A stretch of DNA of 64,000 bases from CALOCY01 sp942491975 (lineage in GTDB: Bacteria; Bacteroidota; Bacteroidia; Bacteroidales; Prolixibacteraceae). Shown one piece after another: positions 17,342 to 25,035 of the stretch. The notes under the pieces were generated by a model, which searched no databases, had not been told where the DNA came from, and saw nothing but the letters and a program-made list of their open reading frames with translations. The DNA is taken from the NCBI GenBank assembly GCA_942491975.1, contig CALOCY010000004.1:2666001-2730000 (forward strand), given 5' to 3'. Made by a program: the position numbers and the translations under genes. Position 1 is the stretch's first letter. Every line of letters begins with the position of its first letter.

Positions 17342-18178
17342 ATGAAAAGAAAAATAATACTATTATCATTATTGGCCTTATTGTCCATTTCCGTTTTTTC
17401 GTTTGACGGGAAATTCCCAACACTGGAAGGGTGGCAGGCCGAAGAACCACGTATGTTTGACCAGGAAAACCTGTACGAACACATTAACGGGGCTGCCGGA
17501 TTGTACCTAAACTATGCATTTGAAAGGTTGTGGGTTGAGTACTACAGAAGGGGGGGACAGGAGTTTACCGTTGAGGTGTATCAACACCGTTCGACCGATT
17601 TTTCTTTTGGCATATATACACAGGAGCGCCCGGACGGTTTTCAACCGGTTGGAGTGGGTGTACAGGGATACAGTGAACCCCCTATTCTCAATTTTCTTAC
17701 CGGAAAGTATTACGTGAAGATGTATGGAAGTAATTTGGAAGATGCCGACATACTCAACAATGCAGGCCAAAAGATATGTAAGGTATTGGCACAACAAAAT
17801 GAGTTTCCAACGTTGTTAAAAGTTTTTCCTGAAAAGGGCAAAATGAAAAACAGCGAACGTTTTATTTCGTCTGATTTAATGGGATTAAGTTTCTTATCTA
17901 ATGCCTACTCGGCGGCATACAATAAAGAGAACATATCATTTACGGTTTTTGTTATGGAAAAAGATAACGAAGGCAATTGCCGTGAGGTGCTTGAAAAATA
18001 CCATGCATATACCCAACAGAAAACAAAAAAACTGAAACAGCAAAAATATATCCTAAATGACCCGTTTAACGACAAGGTGCTGGTGTATTGGCACAAAAAT
18101 TACCTGATCGGGTTTCAGGGATTAGAAGATGAAAAAATAGCAGATGCCATGTACAAAGGGATGGTTGAAAAATTGTAA
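17342..18178 (+). CDS. DUF6599 family exported protein
   Basis: 278 residues with a signal peptide (about 1-20). The mature N-terminus has the family pattern FPTLEGWQAEEPRMF, followed by NLYEHINGAAGLYLNYAFE. Function is unproven; members often sit beside iron-sulfur or aldo/keto reductase-type oxidoreductases. Here it begins 3 bases after the Tat-exported aldo/keto reductase and is probably translated from the same mRNA, so it may be a periplasmic partner of that enzyme. No catalytic residues are apparent and no cofactor motif is seen. Family naming is from memory of the N-terminal signature. Confidence 0.7.
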   Translation: MKRKIILLSLLALLSISVFSFDGKFPTLEGWQAEEPRMFDQENLYEHINGAAGLYLNYAFERLWVEYYRRGGQEFTVEVYQHRSTDFSFGIYTQERPDGFQPVGVGVQGYSEPPILNFLTGKYYVKMYGSNLEDADILNNAGQKICKVLAQQNEFPTLLKVFPEKGKMKNSERFISSDLMGLSFLSNAYSAAYNKENISFTVFVMEKDNEGNCREVLEKYHAYTQQKTKKLKQQKYILNDPFNDKVLVYWHKNYLIGFQGLEDEKIADAMYKGMVEKL

Positions 18179-18248
18179 CCCGTTTTTATCCGAATAATAG
18201 ATTCTTTAATTGGACATTATACACAATCTTTTGTAAATGATATTCACG

Positions 18249-18280
18249 GGGTTCAGGTCAATCCGATTTGAACCCTTTTT
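18249..18280 (+). terminator. Rho-independent terminator
   Basis: GGGTTCA (18249-18255) pairs with TGAACCC (18269-18275) around a 13-base loop and is followed by five T. It ends the aldo/keto reductase-DUF6599 transcript. Confidence 0.7.
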
Positions 18281-18373
18281 CAGATCCTGCCCTGATCTAT
18301 TTCCCAAATCTTTCACTATTTTTATCTGGAAGTTGTATAATGTAGCAACAAGTAAAAAAACAGCGACACAATC

Positions 18374-19075
18374 ATGACAAATGCAGAACGTTTTCTATCG
18401 GCTTTTAACGAGCTGGATGCCTATTTCCGAAAAGTGGTAAACAGCAGGTATCACCGCAGTTTTTTTCAGAAAATAGCATGGATGAAGGAGATGAAAGAGT
18501 ACCGGTATATCCGCAAATTTGAGGATGATTTGCGCCAATTTTCCGAATTGCGCAATGCCATTGTACATGAAAGCAGGGGTAACTATGTGATTGCCGAGCC
18601 TCATATCGAAACGGTGGAGCATATCGAAACCATTAAAGACAAAATTGTATCGCCCCCCGGTGTCCTCAAAGCGTTTGGGAAAAAGGTCTATTGCCTCAAT
18701 GCCAATGATAAACTCTCGAAAGCTTTACGCTACCTGAGCGAGCACAAAATATCACAATTGCCGGTACTGGAGGATGGAAAAATTACAGATGTGCTGAATG
18801 CACAGGCCATTGCCTACTGGCTGGCACACAACAACATGGTCTGTCCCGGCGAAACAGAAGTGCAAAGTGTACTAAAACATAAAGAATTCAGGGACAACTA
18901 TGCGGTAATGGAAGAAAAACGGAATGTCTTTTATGCTGCCCACCTGTTTGAAGAATCATACGGTAAAAAGCCTTACGGATCGTACCTCGAATGCATTATC
19001 CTGACGAAAGACGGAAGTTCGGGAAGCCCTATTTCCGGCATTATTGTGTTGGCGGATATTGCAGATTATATTTGA
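18374..19075 (+). CDS. HEPN-like N-terminal region plus CBS domain protein
   Basis: 233 residues. Residues 1-~85 are helical and contain ELRNAIVHES, with R60 and H65 in an R-x4-H arrangement like that of HEPN ribonucleases and their relatives. Residues ~105-155 form a CBS motif (ALRYLSEHKISQLPVLEDGKI), and a second, weaker CBS-like half follows to about residue 233 (EESYGKKPYGSYLECIIL). CBS pairs bind adenine nucleotides. The HEPN call is tentative: similar RNxxxH-type motifs occur in helical proteins that are not nucleases. The gene stands alone, 195 bases after the DUF6599 gene and convergent with the esterase gene. Confidence 0.65.
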   Translation: MTNAERFLSAFNELDAYFRKVVNSRYHRSFFQKIAWMKEMKEYRYIRKFEDDLRQFSELRNAIVHESRGNYVIAEPHIETVEHIETIKDKIVSPPGVLKAFGKKVYCLNANDKLSKALRYLSEHKISQLPVLEDGKITDVLNAQAIAYWLAHNNMVCPGETEVQSVLKHKEFRDNYAVMEEKRNVFYAAHLFEESYGKKPYGSYLECIILTKDGSSGSPISGIIVLADIADYI

Positions 19076-19158
19076 AAATAGAATGATAGACTTTTAGAAA
19101 CTGTTTTGATTTTATCCTTTGTAATCTTTTTGTGCCTTAATCCCTCATTCTGCGTTAA

Positions 19159-19209
19159 AATTTCATTAAGGCGGGATAATTTTTATCGTTTTCAGAATGA
19201 TGGAATAAT
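19159..19209 (-). pseudogene. ykgJ remnant (51-base fragment)
   Basis: Bases 19159-19209 match 20792-20842, inside the intact YkgJ-family gene, at 43 of 51 positions without gaps. The match is kept in frame: the minus strand encodes FHHSENDKNYPALMKF here against FHRPENDDNYPALMEF in the intact gene. Immediately after, the frame meets a stop. The fragment borders the 3' end of the esterase gene (stop at 19212-19214). It is therefore a leftover of a second, diverged copy and marks a recombination junction. Confidence 0.8.
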
Positions 19210-19211
19210 GT

Positions 19212-20582
19212 TTAAATATCTAATTTTGATACTGACTTATTTGATGAATAGGGTAAATAATTAGGCATATGCGTTTCGTCAACGTAAAATAATGCATCAT
19301 ATTGTTCTCGGGGAATCATTGCTTCTTCCCAATATCCCCAATGTTTAGCATTCATTTCTTGAAACATCCATGAATTACCTGGTTGCTCCTCCTGATTATA
19401 TAAGTCAACAAATACATAAGGTTGTCTGGTTCGATACAATATAGCCTCAATGTTTTCACTCGTTGAAGGAGTTACTGGTATTGGTATTCTTGTTCCGCTC
19501 TGCGCAGATTCTCCCCTGTACATATAAAACCCAATCGTATACAACTCTTCGCCATACAGCTCGTGAATGTAATAGCCCATTGTTGGAACCGGGAAACTGT
19601 TTTTTACCTGTGCATTATCATGACGAATATGAGTATTATGTGCCCATACCATTATTTTTTCATTGGCATAAAAATTTTCACATAAATAATTCAGGTTGTA
19701 TGCCATAGCCGAATCTCTTATTTCCATTACTCTAGTATTATCTTCAATATTACCCTCACAAAATATACTTACGTATTTAATTTTTGATAATAGACTAAGT
19801 TTTGCTATATGTGGTATCTGAGGATTTTCTGAATATATATCAGTTAAATTCTCCCAGTTTGTGTTAAGTAAATCGACATACTGTTGATATCTTTCCCTAA
19901 GACTATCGTTTACAGCTACAGGTGAGATATCGTAAATATCATCCACATGAATGAAATATTCATTCAAATCATATAGTTCCGTTGCTTTAGTAGCGTCAAT
20001 ATTCAGAAAGACATCTTTCAAAAACTGCGATTGTTTCAAACTTCCATTTGAATTATCCTGAATATCAAAACCAGCTAGTATTAATGGATTTTCTGTAGAT
20101 TGTGTTTCAATCAAATATGTAAACAGTTCTTTAACCTCCTCCGTACGCCATACTCCAAATATTGAATTTTCCATAGTACTTACAGCACCATTATTCAATT
20201 CATTATTATAAGCATAGAAACAATCAAAAACACTGCTTTCAAATGCAATAACATTGAATCCCATCTCTTCATGGAGGAATTTAATTAATCGCACTTTAGC
20301 CTGATTAAATTCCTTTGCACCATGAGAACTTTCACCCAATTGCACAATTCTTTTGTTACTTAATATGTTTTCTAAGAACTGTAAATCAGAATAATCTTCA
20401 GATGTAAGAGAATTAATCATATGACTATTTTCTTTAATCCAATTTTTCCATTCAACAGGAATTTCAGGGGCATTAGGATCTTCTGATGTAGTAGGAATTT
20501 CCACTTCAGGACTATCCTCTGAACATCCGATAAATAATAAGATTGACAGGAAAAAGATTGGTAGTAGAACCCTAATATTCAT
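19212..20582 (-). CDS. Erythromycin esterase family lipoprotein
   Basis: 456 residues with a lipobox ending FIGC (Cys20), so it is probably membrane-anchored outside the cytoplasm. The family motif IVQLGESSHGAKEF (GESSHG at 83-88, catalytic His88) is followed by FESSVFD and, near residue 310, WAHNTHIRHD. Ere enzymes hydrolyse the macrolide lactone, but many members have unknown substrates and drug resistance is not shown. Base composition is striking: four 60-base lines counted here have 14, 15, 15 and 18 GC, against 26 in two lines from the neighbouring genes (a fifth line of this gene has 24), which suggests transfer. It lies between the intact ykgJ-family gene and a ykgJ fragment. Confidence 0.82.
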   Translation of the reverse strand: MNIRVLLPIFFLSILLFIGCSEDSPEVEIPTTSEDPNAPEIPVEWKNWIKENSHMINSLTSEDYSDLQFLENILSNKRIVQLGESSHGAKEFNQAKVRLIKFLHEEMGFNVIAFESSVFDCFYAYNNELNNGAVSTMENSIFGVWRTEEVKELFTYLIETQSTENPLILAGFDIQDNSNGSLKQSQFLKDVFLNIDATKATELYDLNEYFIHVDDIYDISPVAVNDSLRERYQQYVDLLNTNWENLTDIYSENPQIPHIAKLSLLSKIKYVSIFCEGNIEDNTRVMEIRDSAMAYNLNYLCENFYANEKIMVWAHNTHIRHDNAQVKNSFPVPTMGYYIHELYGEELYTIGFYMYRGESAQSGTRIPIPVTPSTSENIEAILYRTRQPYVFVDLYNQEEQPGNSWMFQEMNAKHWGYWEEAMIPREQYDALFYVDETHMPNYLPYSSNKSVSKLDI

Positions 20583-20681
20583 TGCATTTTCTTTTGAAGG
20601 TTAATATGTTAGAAAGGGCTACAAGATATATTATTTATATGAGTTTAACAATTGCGATAAAGCCTTTTTTACAGGTTCAGA

Positions 20682-21443
20682 TTATATTTTTGCCAGCCCC
20701 TCCTCCAACCGATACTCCTGCACAGTTACTCCCTGCTCTCTCAATCCGGCACAAAAACCTTCGTTCAGCATACGCCCGGCATATAACGGGAATTCCATTA
20801 ATGCGGGATAATTATCATCATTTTCAGGACGATGAAAAAATTCTTGGCAGGTATCTACCCGGGTAGAAAGGTAAATACGACAGGCCATAGGACGGGCATC
20901 GTATGCCAGGCAAATACCGTCTTCAAGCAACGGACAGGGCATTTTAGCGTTCAAAATTTCCTGCTTTGAAAGTGTTGAGGTTTGGCTAAGTTTTGTTTCT
21001 GCCCTTTCCTGAATTTGTGCCTGTTGCTTTTTAGTAAGGTTTTCCCGGATATAATGCTGCAGGTAACCAATCTCGTAAGTGTTGGCAAAAACAGCCTGAT
21101 GGCAACACCACTCACACCCTTTTTTGCAATTGGTTTTCACCCCTCTCTTTTCGGCCATTTTGAGTAACGATCCAATCAATCTGTCGACAGATTGGTACAT
21201 GGCAATAACAGCCTGATCAAATCTGTCAGGTAAAGATTTTTTACAGGTAATATCCTGTGCCAGTTTAAACCCATCGGCATAAAAAAGACGGTCGGTATCG
21301 GGAAAATGGGGCATACCCGGATATTTCTTAACAAGATACGTAAATAAACAATGGCATTTCAATTTTACAACATGTAATGCTGTAGAATTTTGATGGCATA
21401 AATGACAGACAGTAAACTCTTTTTTTATTATATTGAACCGCAT
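20682..21443 (-). CDS. YkgJ family cysteine-cluster protein
   Basis: 253 residues from the ATG at 21443 (a TTG start three codons further upstream is possible). The N-terminus has CHLC and CHC motifs. The domain proper has KKGCEWCCHQAVFANTYEI near residue 115 and CPLLEDGICLAYDARPMACR near residue 170-190, the eight-Cys pattern of YkgJ-family proteins. They are thought to bind iron or zinc, or an Fe-S cluster; biochemistry is sparse. A second, fragmentary copy lies beyond the esterase gene at 19159-19209. Cytoplasmic by lack of a signal peptide. Confidence 0.8.
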   Translation of the reverse strand: MRFNIIKKEFTVCHLCHQNSTALHVVKLKCHCLFTYLVKKYPGMPHFPDTDRLFYADGFKLAQDITCKKSLPDRFDQAVIAMYQSVDRLIGSLLKMAEKRGVKTNCKKGCEWCCHQAVFANTYEIGYLQHYIRENLTKKQQAQIQERAETKLSQTSTLSKQEILNAKMPCPLLEDGICLAYDARPMACRIYLSTRVDTCQEFFHRPENDDNYPALMEFPLYAGRMLNEGFCAGLREQGVTVQEYRLEEGLAKI

Positions 21444-21657
21444 TTTTATCAATAGATTATTAGATTTTAGACATTAGATGATAGACAAAAAATAAGTCGT
21501 TGATTTTTAGAAAATTAAAGACTTTTATTTTTTTAATCTAAATACTAAGTACTAATATCTCTGTACTTAATGTTGCATCAAGGCAATTAAGACTGTTTAA
21601 CGAAGTAATATGCATAAACTAAATAAAATAGCTAACTAACTAACATTGGAGGTAATA

Positions 21658-22401
21658 GTGGAACCAAAACAAAATGACTACAAGATCAGTTTCTTCAGAC
21701 CAACGACCCGCCATGCAAAGATTGACCGCAACATGGTTATCATATTTCTTTGTGTGTGGGCGATAGCCGTTTTTGGATTTCAAATTGCACTGCGTGTGCT
21801 TGAGAAACCAACACCTGAAGAGACCCTGACCCAATTCGAATCGGTTTGGGAAAATGTAAAAGAAGAGAAAGCCAACGATGCTGAAAAAGTGCAATATGCA
21901 CATGCGCTTTTAACATGTCTGGGCAAACAGTCGCTGGCTGCCAAAGACAGGGCAGTACTGCAAAACGCATTTAGCTCAATGGTGTACCAGGCGTATCCCG
22001 ACACACTACGGGAAGAGCTGTATGCTGAAGTAGAAAAATTCCAGGTAACCAAAGAGGGCATAACCTCTCTTACCGACCCTGAGTATGTGGCCGCAAAACA
22101 ATCTATTACAGAAAAGGTTGCCCCGGTAGCAGGAATTCAGCCGGGTACGGTTCAATTTGAGCTCATTCCATTGGAACTGTCAACCAACATGAAGGCATTT
22201 ACATCGAAAGATAAGGTGCATGGTGTGATGAAATTGTACATGACACACAACCAATCGGTGCTGACCAATGCCAAATTCCTGGGATTCCCATTCCACTATT
22301 TCTATACAGCGGTATTCCTGCTGATTCTCTTTGTATTCCTTTGCTGGCTTTACTGCGTGATAACAGACAGGGTAAACATCAAGCTGGGGCTTGAGGAGTA
22401 A
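21658..22401 (+). CDS. DUF4212-like symporter small subunit with a large inserted domain
   Basis: About 247 residues. I chose the GTG at 21658 because GGAGG at 21648-21652 sits just upstream; a TTG at 21646 is in the same frame. The N-terminal membrane helix (IDRNMVIIFLCVWAIAVFGF) and the C-terminal one with its tail (GFPFHYFYTAVFLLILFVFL, then NIKLGLEE) match the two helices of DUF4212, the ~90-residue partner of ActP/VC_2705 sodium:solute symporters. Between them lie about 165 mostly soluble residues that normal members lack; by topology this insert should face the periplasm. The symporter gene starts 38 bases later. The insert resembles nothing I recognise. Confidence 0.7.
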   Translation: MEPKQNDYKISFFRPTTRHAKIDRNMVIIFLCVWAIAVFGFQIALRVLEKPTPEETLTQFESVWENVKEEKANDAEKVQYAHALLTCLGKQSLAAKDRAVLQNAFSSMVYQAYPDTLREELYAEVEKFQVTKEGITSLTDPEYVAAKQSITEKVAPVAGIQPGTVQFELIPLELSTNMKAFTSKDKVHGVMKLYMTHNQSVLTNAKFLGFPFHYFYTAVFLLILFVFLCWLYCVITDRVNIKLGLEE

Positions 22402-22439
22402 GCATTGCAACTTAATTGAAAACAGAAAAACTTAAATAG

Positions 22440-24104
22440 ATGAAAAAATTATTCCTCTTTAGTTTATTATTGATTCCCTCACTGGCAAATGCCGCCGGTT
22501 CGGCTACGCAACTTGAAGGTGGGTTCAAAGTAGGCCCAGCCATCATATTAATCTCTATACTTACGCTATTTGTCCTTGTCGGGATAGTGTTCAGGGCAAA
22601 AGACACAACTGATTTCTATGCTGCCGGACGAGGTATTTCACGGGTAGGATCGGGTATGGCTATTGCATCGAACTGGATGAGTGCTGCCTCTTTCTTAGGT
22701 ATGGCGGCCCTTATGTACGGGTTTGGATACCATGGGTTAGCCTATGTTGTGGGATGGACAGGCGGCTATGTATTGCTGCTTGTGTTGATGGCCGGACAGA
22801 TCAGACGGTATGGAAAATATACGGCAGCCGACTTTATCGGTGACCGCTACTACTCACAAGGCCTGCGGGCTGCGGGGGCCATTGTAGCGATTATTATTTC
22901 CATTGCCTATTGTGTGGGACAGTTTGCCGGTATTGGCATCATGTTTAAATGGGTGTTGGGACTTGATTTTGCATACGCTGTGATTATTGGTGGTTCGGTG
23001 GTATTGCTTTATACCCTTATCTCAGGGATGCTTGGGGTAACCAAAAACATGCAGATACAGTACATTATTATCATTGTTTCTTTCCTGATCCCGCTGTTTA
23101 TATTGACCTATAAATTTGACTACTTCTGGTTGTTGCCGGAGATAGGATACGGATCAGTAGTTACAGATATTGTAAACGGTGTACAGATTTCCGACACTGA
23201 ATTTATCAACTCATTCGGACACGCTTATGCCATGACACCGGCACCTGAATATGCCATGCCATGGGATCCTGCTACCGGAAGGACCTTCTTCCAGTGGATT
23301 GCAACAGCATTTGCATTGATGCTTGGTACGGCCGGGCTGCCACACGTTATCCAGCGTTTCTATGTAGTGCCTAAAGCCAAAGACGCACGTTGGTCGGTAG
23401 TATGGGGACTATTCTTTATCTGTATCCTTTACTGGAGTGCACCTGTATATTCGGCATTTGGTAAAATTTTATCGACCAATCCTGAAGTGGGCAAACTGGC
23501 AAAAGATGCGATTGTGGTCTACACTGCACAACTGGGTGATATTCATCCGTTGATCGTAGGGTTTTTAGCTGCCGGAGGTGTTTCAGCTGCGTTTTCTACC
23601 GTATCAGGATTGCTTGTTGCAGGTGCTTCGGCCTTCTCACATGACCTGTATGTAAAAGTGATTAATCCGGAAGCCCCACCCAAAAAGCAGTTAAGAATGG
23701 CACGCTATGCAACCGTATTGATGGCGGTAATTGTTACCTCATTGGCACTGTTAAAACTGGCATTGATTGGCCAGTTGGTAGCCATCGCCTTCTCGTTGGC
23801 CGGATGCACCATTTTCCCACTATTCCTGTTAGGCATATGGTGGAGTGGATCGAACCGCCCGGGAGCTGTGGCCGGACTGATCACAGGAGGATTGGTGTCG
23901 CTTGTTTCATTAGCCTACCTTATTCTTCCATCATACGGCATTGCATTGCCATGGGTGCCATTTATGACCTACTGGCTGGGGGCGTGGTACTTTGCATGGA
24001 TAGGTGCGCCGCTGGCGATTTTGGTGAACATTATTGTTTCAAAAATGACCAAAGAGACACCTGTCGAAATACGGAAGTTCCTTATTGAGCAGGTACACGC
24101 ATAA
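22440..24104 (+). CDS. Sodium:solute symporter (ActP/VC_2705-like, SSS family)
   Basis: 554 residues with a cleavable-looking N-terminus (MKKLFLFSLLLIPSLANAA) and about 13 membrane helices. Family motifs include FYAAGRGISRVGSGMAIAS, SNWMSAASFLGMAALMYGFG, GWTGGYVLLL, ADFIGDRYYSQG and FSHDLYVKV. These match the SSS family branch of acetate permease ActP and the VC_2705 type, which import small carboxylates or unknown solutes with sodium. The DUF4212-like subunit precedes it and a TPR-like protein starts 3 bases after it, so the three form one operon. The substrate cannot be read. Confidence 0.9.
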   Translation: MKKLFLFSLLLIPSLANAAGSATQLEGGFKVGPAIILISILTLFVLVGIVFRAKDTTDFYAAGRGISRVGSGMAIASNWMSAASFLGMAALMYGFGYHGLAYVVGWTGGYVLLLVLMAGQIRRYGKYTAADFIGDRYYSQGLRAAGAIVAIIISIAYCVGQFAGIGIMFKWVLGLDFAYAVIIGGSVVLLYTLISGMLGVTKNMQIQYIIIIVSFLIPLFILTYKFDYFWLLPEIGYGSVVTDIVNGVQISDTEFINSFGHAYAMTPAPEYAMPWDPATGRTFFQWIATAFALMLGTAGLPHVIQRFYVVPKAKDARWSVVWGLFFICILYWSAPVYSAFGKILSTNPEVGKLAKDAIVVYTAQLGDIHPLIVGFLAAGGVSAAFSTVSGLLVAGASAFSHDLYVKVINPEAPPKKQLRMARYATVLMAVIVTSLALLKLALIGQLVAIAFSLAGCTIFPLFLLGIWWSGSNRPGAVAGLITGGLVSLVSLAYLILPSYGIALPWVPFMTYWLGAWYFAWIGAPLAILVNIIVSKMTKETPVEIRKFLIEQVHA

Positions 24105-24107
24105 AAA

Positions 24108-24884
24108 ATGAAACTATTCACAATGAAAAAAGAGACAAGGGTGATCATTTTTATAATGATTATCCTTGTTTTTATTGGTATTGCCATAGCGAAAGTATAT
24201 TACGGAAACGTCAATAAATCGGAAGACCCGCGGGTTGTACAGGCCAAAAATTTGTATGGCACGTACAATGCATTGAATGAACAGGGTGATTTTGATGGCA
24301 TGTTGCTATTGCTCGACTCTGTTCAGGGTATTTATGAGCAATGTGAGCACTATCGTGAATCATATGAGGTAGGTGTGGCCTACAACAATAAAGCAGCCAT
24401 ATTTCTTACGTTGGCATTGCAAGAGAGTGATTCCATACGGCAACAGACATTCTTTGTAAAATCCGGGGAATACTGTAGGGAAAGCATTGCCATTTACGAA
24501 GCATGGAAGACCCGATTTGGCGAGATGGGTGAAGCCGAAATTATTGAGGCGATAAAACCCTGGTTCAATGCCCAAAGCCTTGGAGTAGAAGAGGGGGGGG
24601 GGGACAGAATTTTCAAAAAGCGGATAAAAGACATTCAAACGGCACAATATGAAATCGATCGGCGGTTGTCGGTTAGTTATGCCAATTTGGGTATTGTGCA
24701 ACGGCACAACAATGAGCCCATACAGGCTGCTAAGAGTTACACTAAAGCTATTGAGCTTTGGGATGAAAACCTGTCAGCCAAAAACAATCTGAACCGCTTG
24801 TTGGGAAAACCGCTTGAAAAAAGAAGTTTTATCAAAAAACTATTTCCCCCGAAAAAAGAAAAAATAAATAAAAACAACAACTAA
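24108..24884 (+). CDS. Membrane-anchored TPR-like protein containing an 11-G tract
   Basis: 258 residues: short cytoplasmic start, one membrane helix (about 12-28), then an extracytoplasmic helical region with TPR-like repeats (YEVGVAYNNKAAIFLTLALQ, SVSYANLGIVQRHNNEP, AAKSYTKAIELWDEN) and a Lys-rich tail. No enzyme motif. The coding sequence holds a run of eleven G (24593-24603) encoding EEGGGD. A loss of one G brings a TAA after about 8 codons and a gain of one brings a TGA after about 16, so the tract would switch the protein off by slipped-strand mispairing, or it is a read error. Function is probably linked to the symporter; this is inference. Confidence 0.72.
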   Translation: MKLFTMKKETRVIIFIMIILVFIGIAIAKVYYGNVNKSEDPRVVQAKNLYGTYNALNEQGDFDGMLLLLDSVQGIYEQCEHYRESYEVGVAYNNKAAIFLTLALQESDSIRQQTFFVKSGEYCRESIAIYEAWKTRFGEMGEAEIIEAIKPWFNAQSLGVEEGGGDRIFKKRIKDIQTAQYEIDRRLSVSYANLGIVQRHNNEPIQAAKSYTKAIELWDENLSAKNNLNRLLGKPLEKRSFIKKLFPPKKEKINKNNN

Positions 24885-24902
24885 AACATTAATACTTCGG
24901 TA

Positions 24903-24986
24903 AACTTTTCCAAAGTTGAAATCCGTAAAATGCCAAAAACCTGATTATCAACCACATGAAAACACTGCGTCAACTTTGGAAAAGTT
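24903..24986. repeat. Perfect 17-bp inverted repeat with a 50-base spacer
   Basis: Arms at 24903-24919 and 24970-24986 are exact inverse complements of 17 bases (left arm AACTTTTCCAAAGTTGA). They lie between the symporter operon and the porin gene, whose start is 50 bases after the right arm. No T-run follows, so a simple terminator is unlikely. A long stem-loop or an invertible segment are the main options. Confidence 0.8.
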
Positions 24987-25035
24987 CTGTTTTTCAGGTA
25001 ATTAAAAAAGTAACAAACGATTAAAACATACAACT

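Noticed and set aside
19130..19211. The GCCTTAAT/ATTAAGGC and CATTCTG/CAGAATG pairings considered as a terminator for the CBS-protein gene
   Set aside because: Loops are long and the two pairings conflict; part of the sequence is better explained as the ykgJ remnant.
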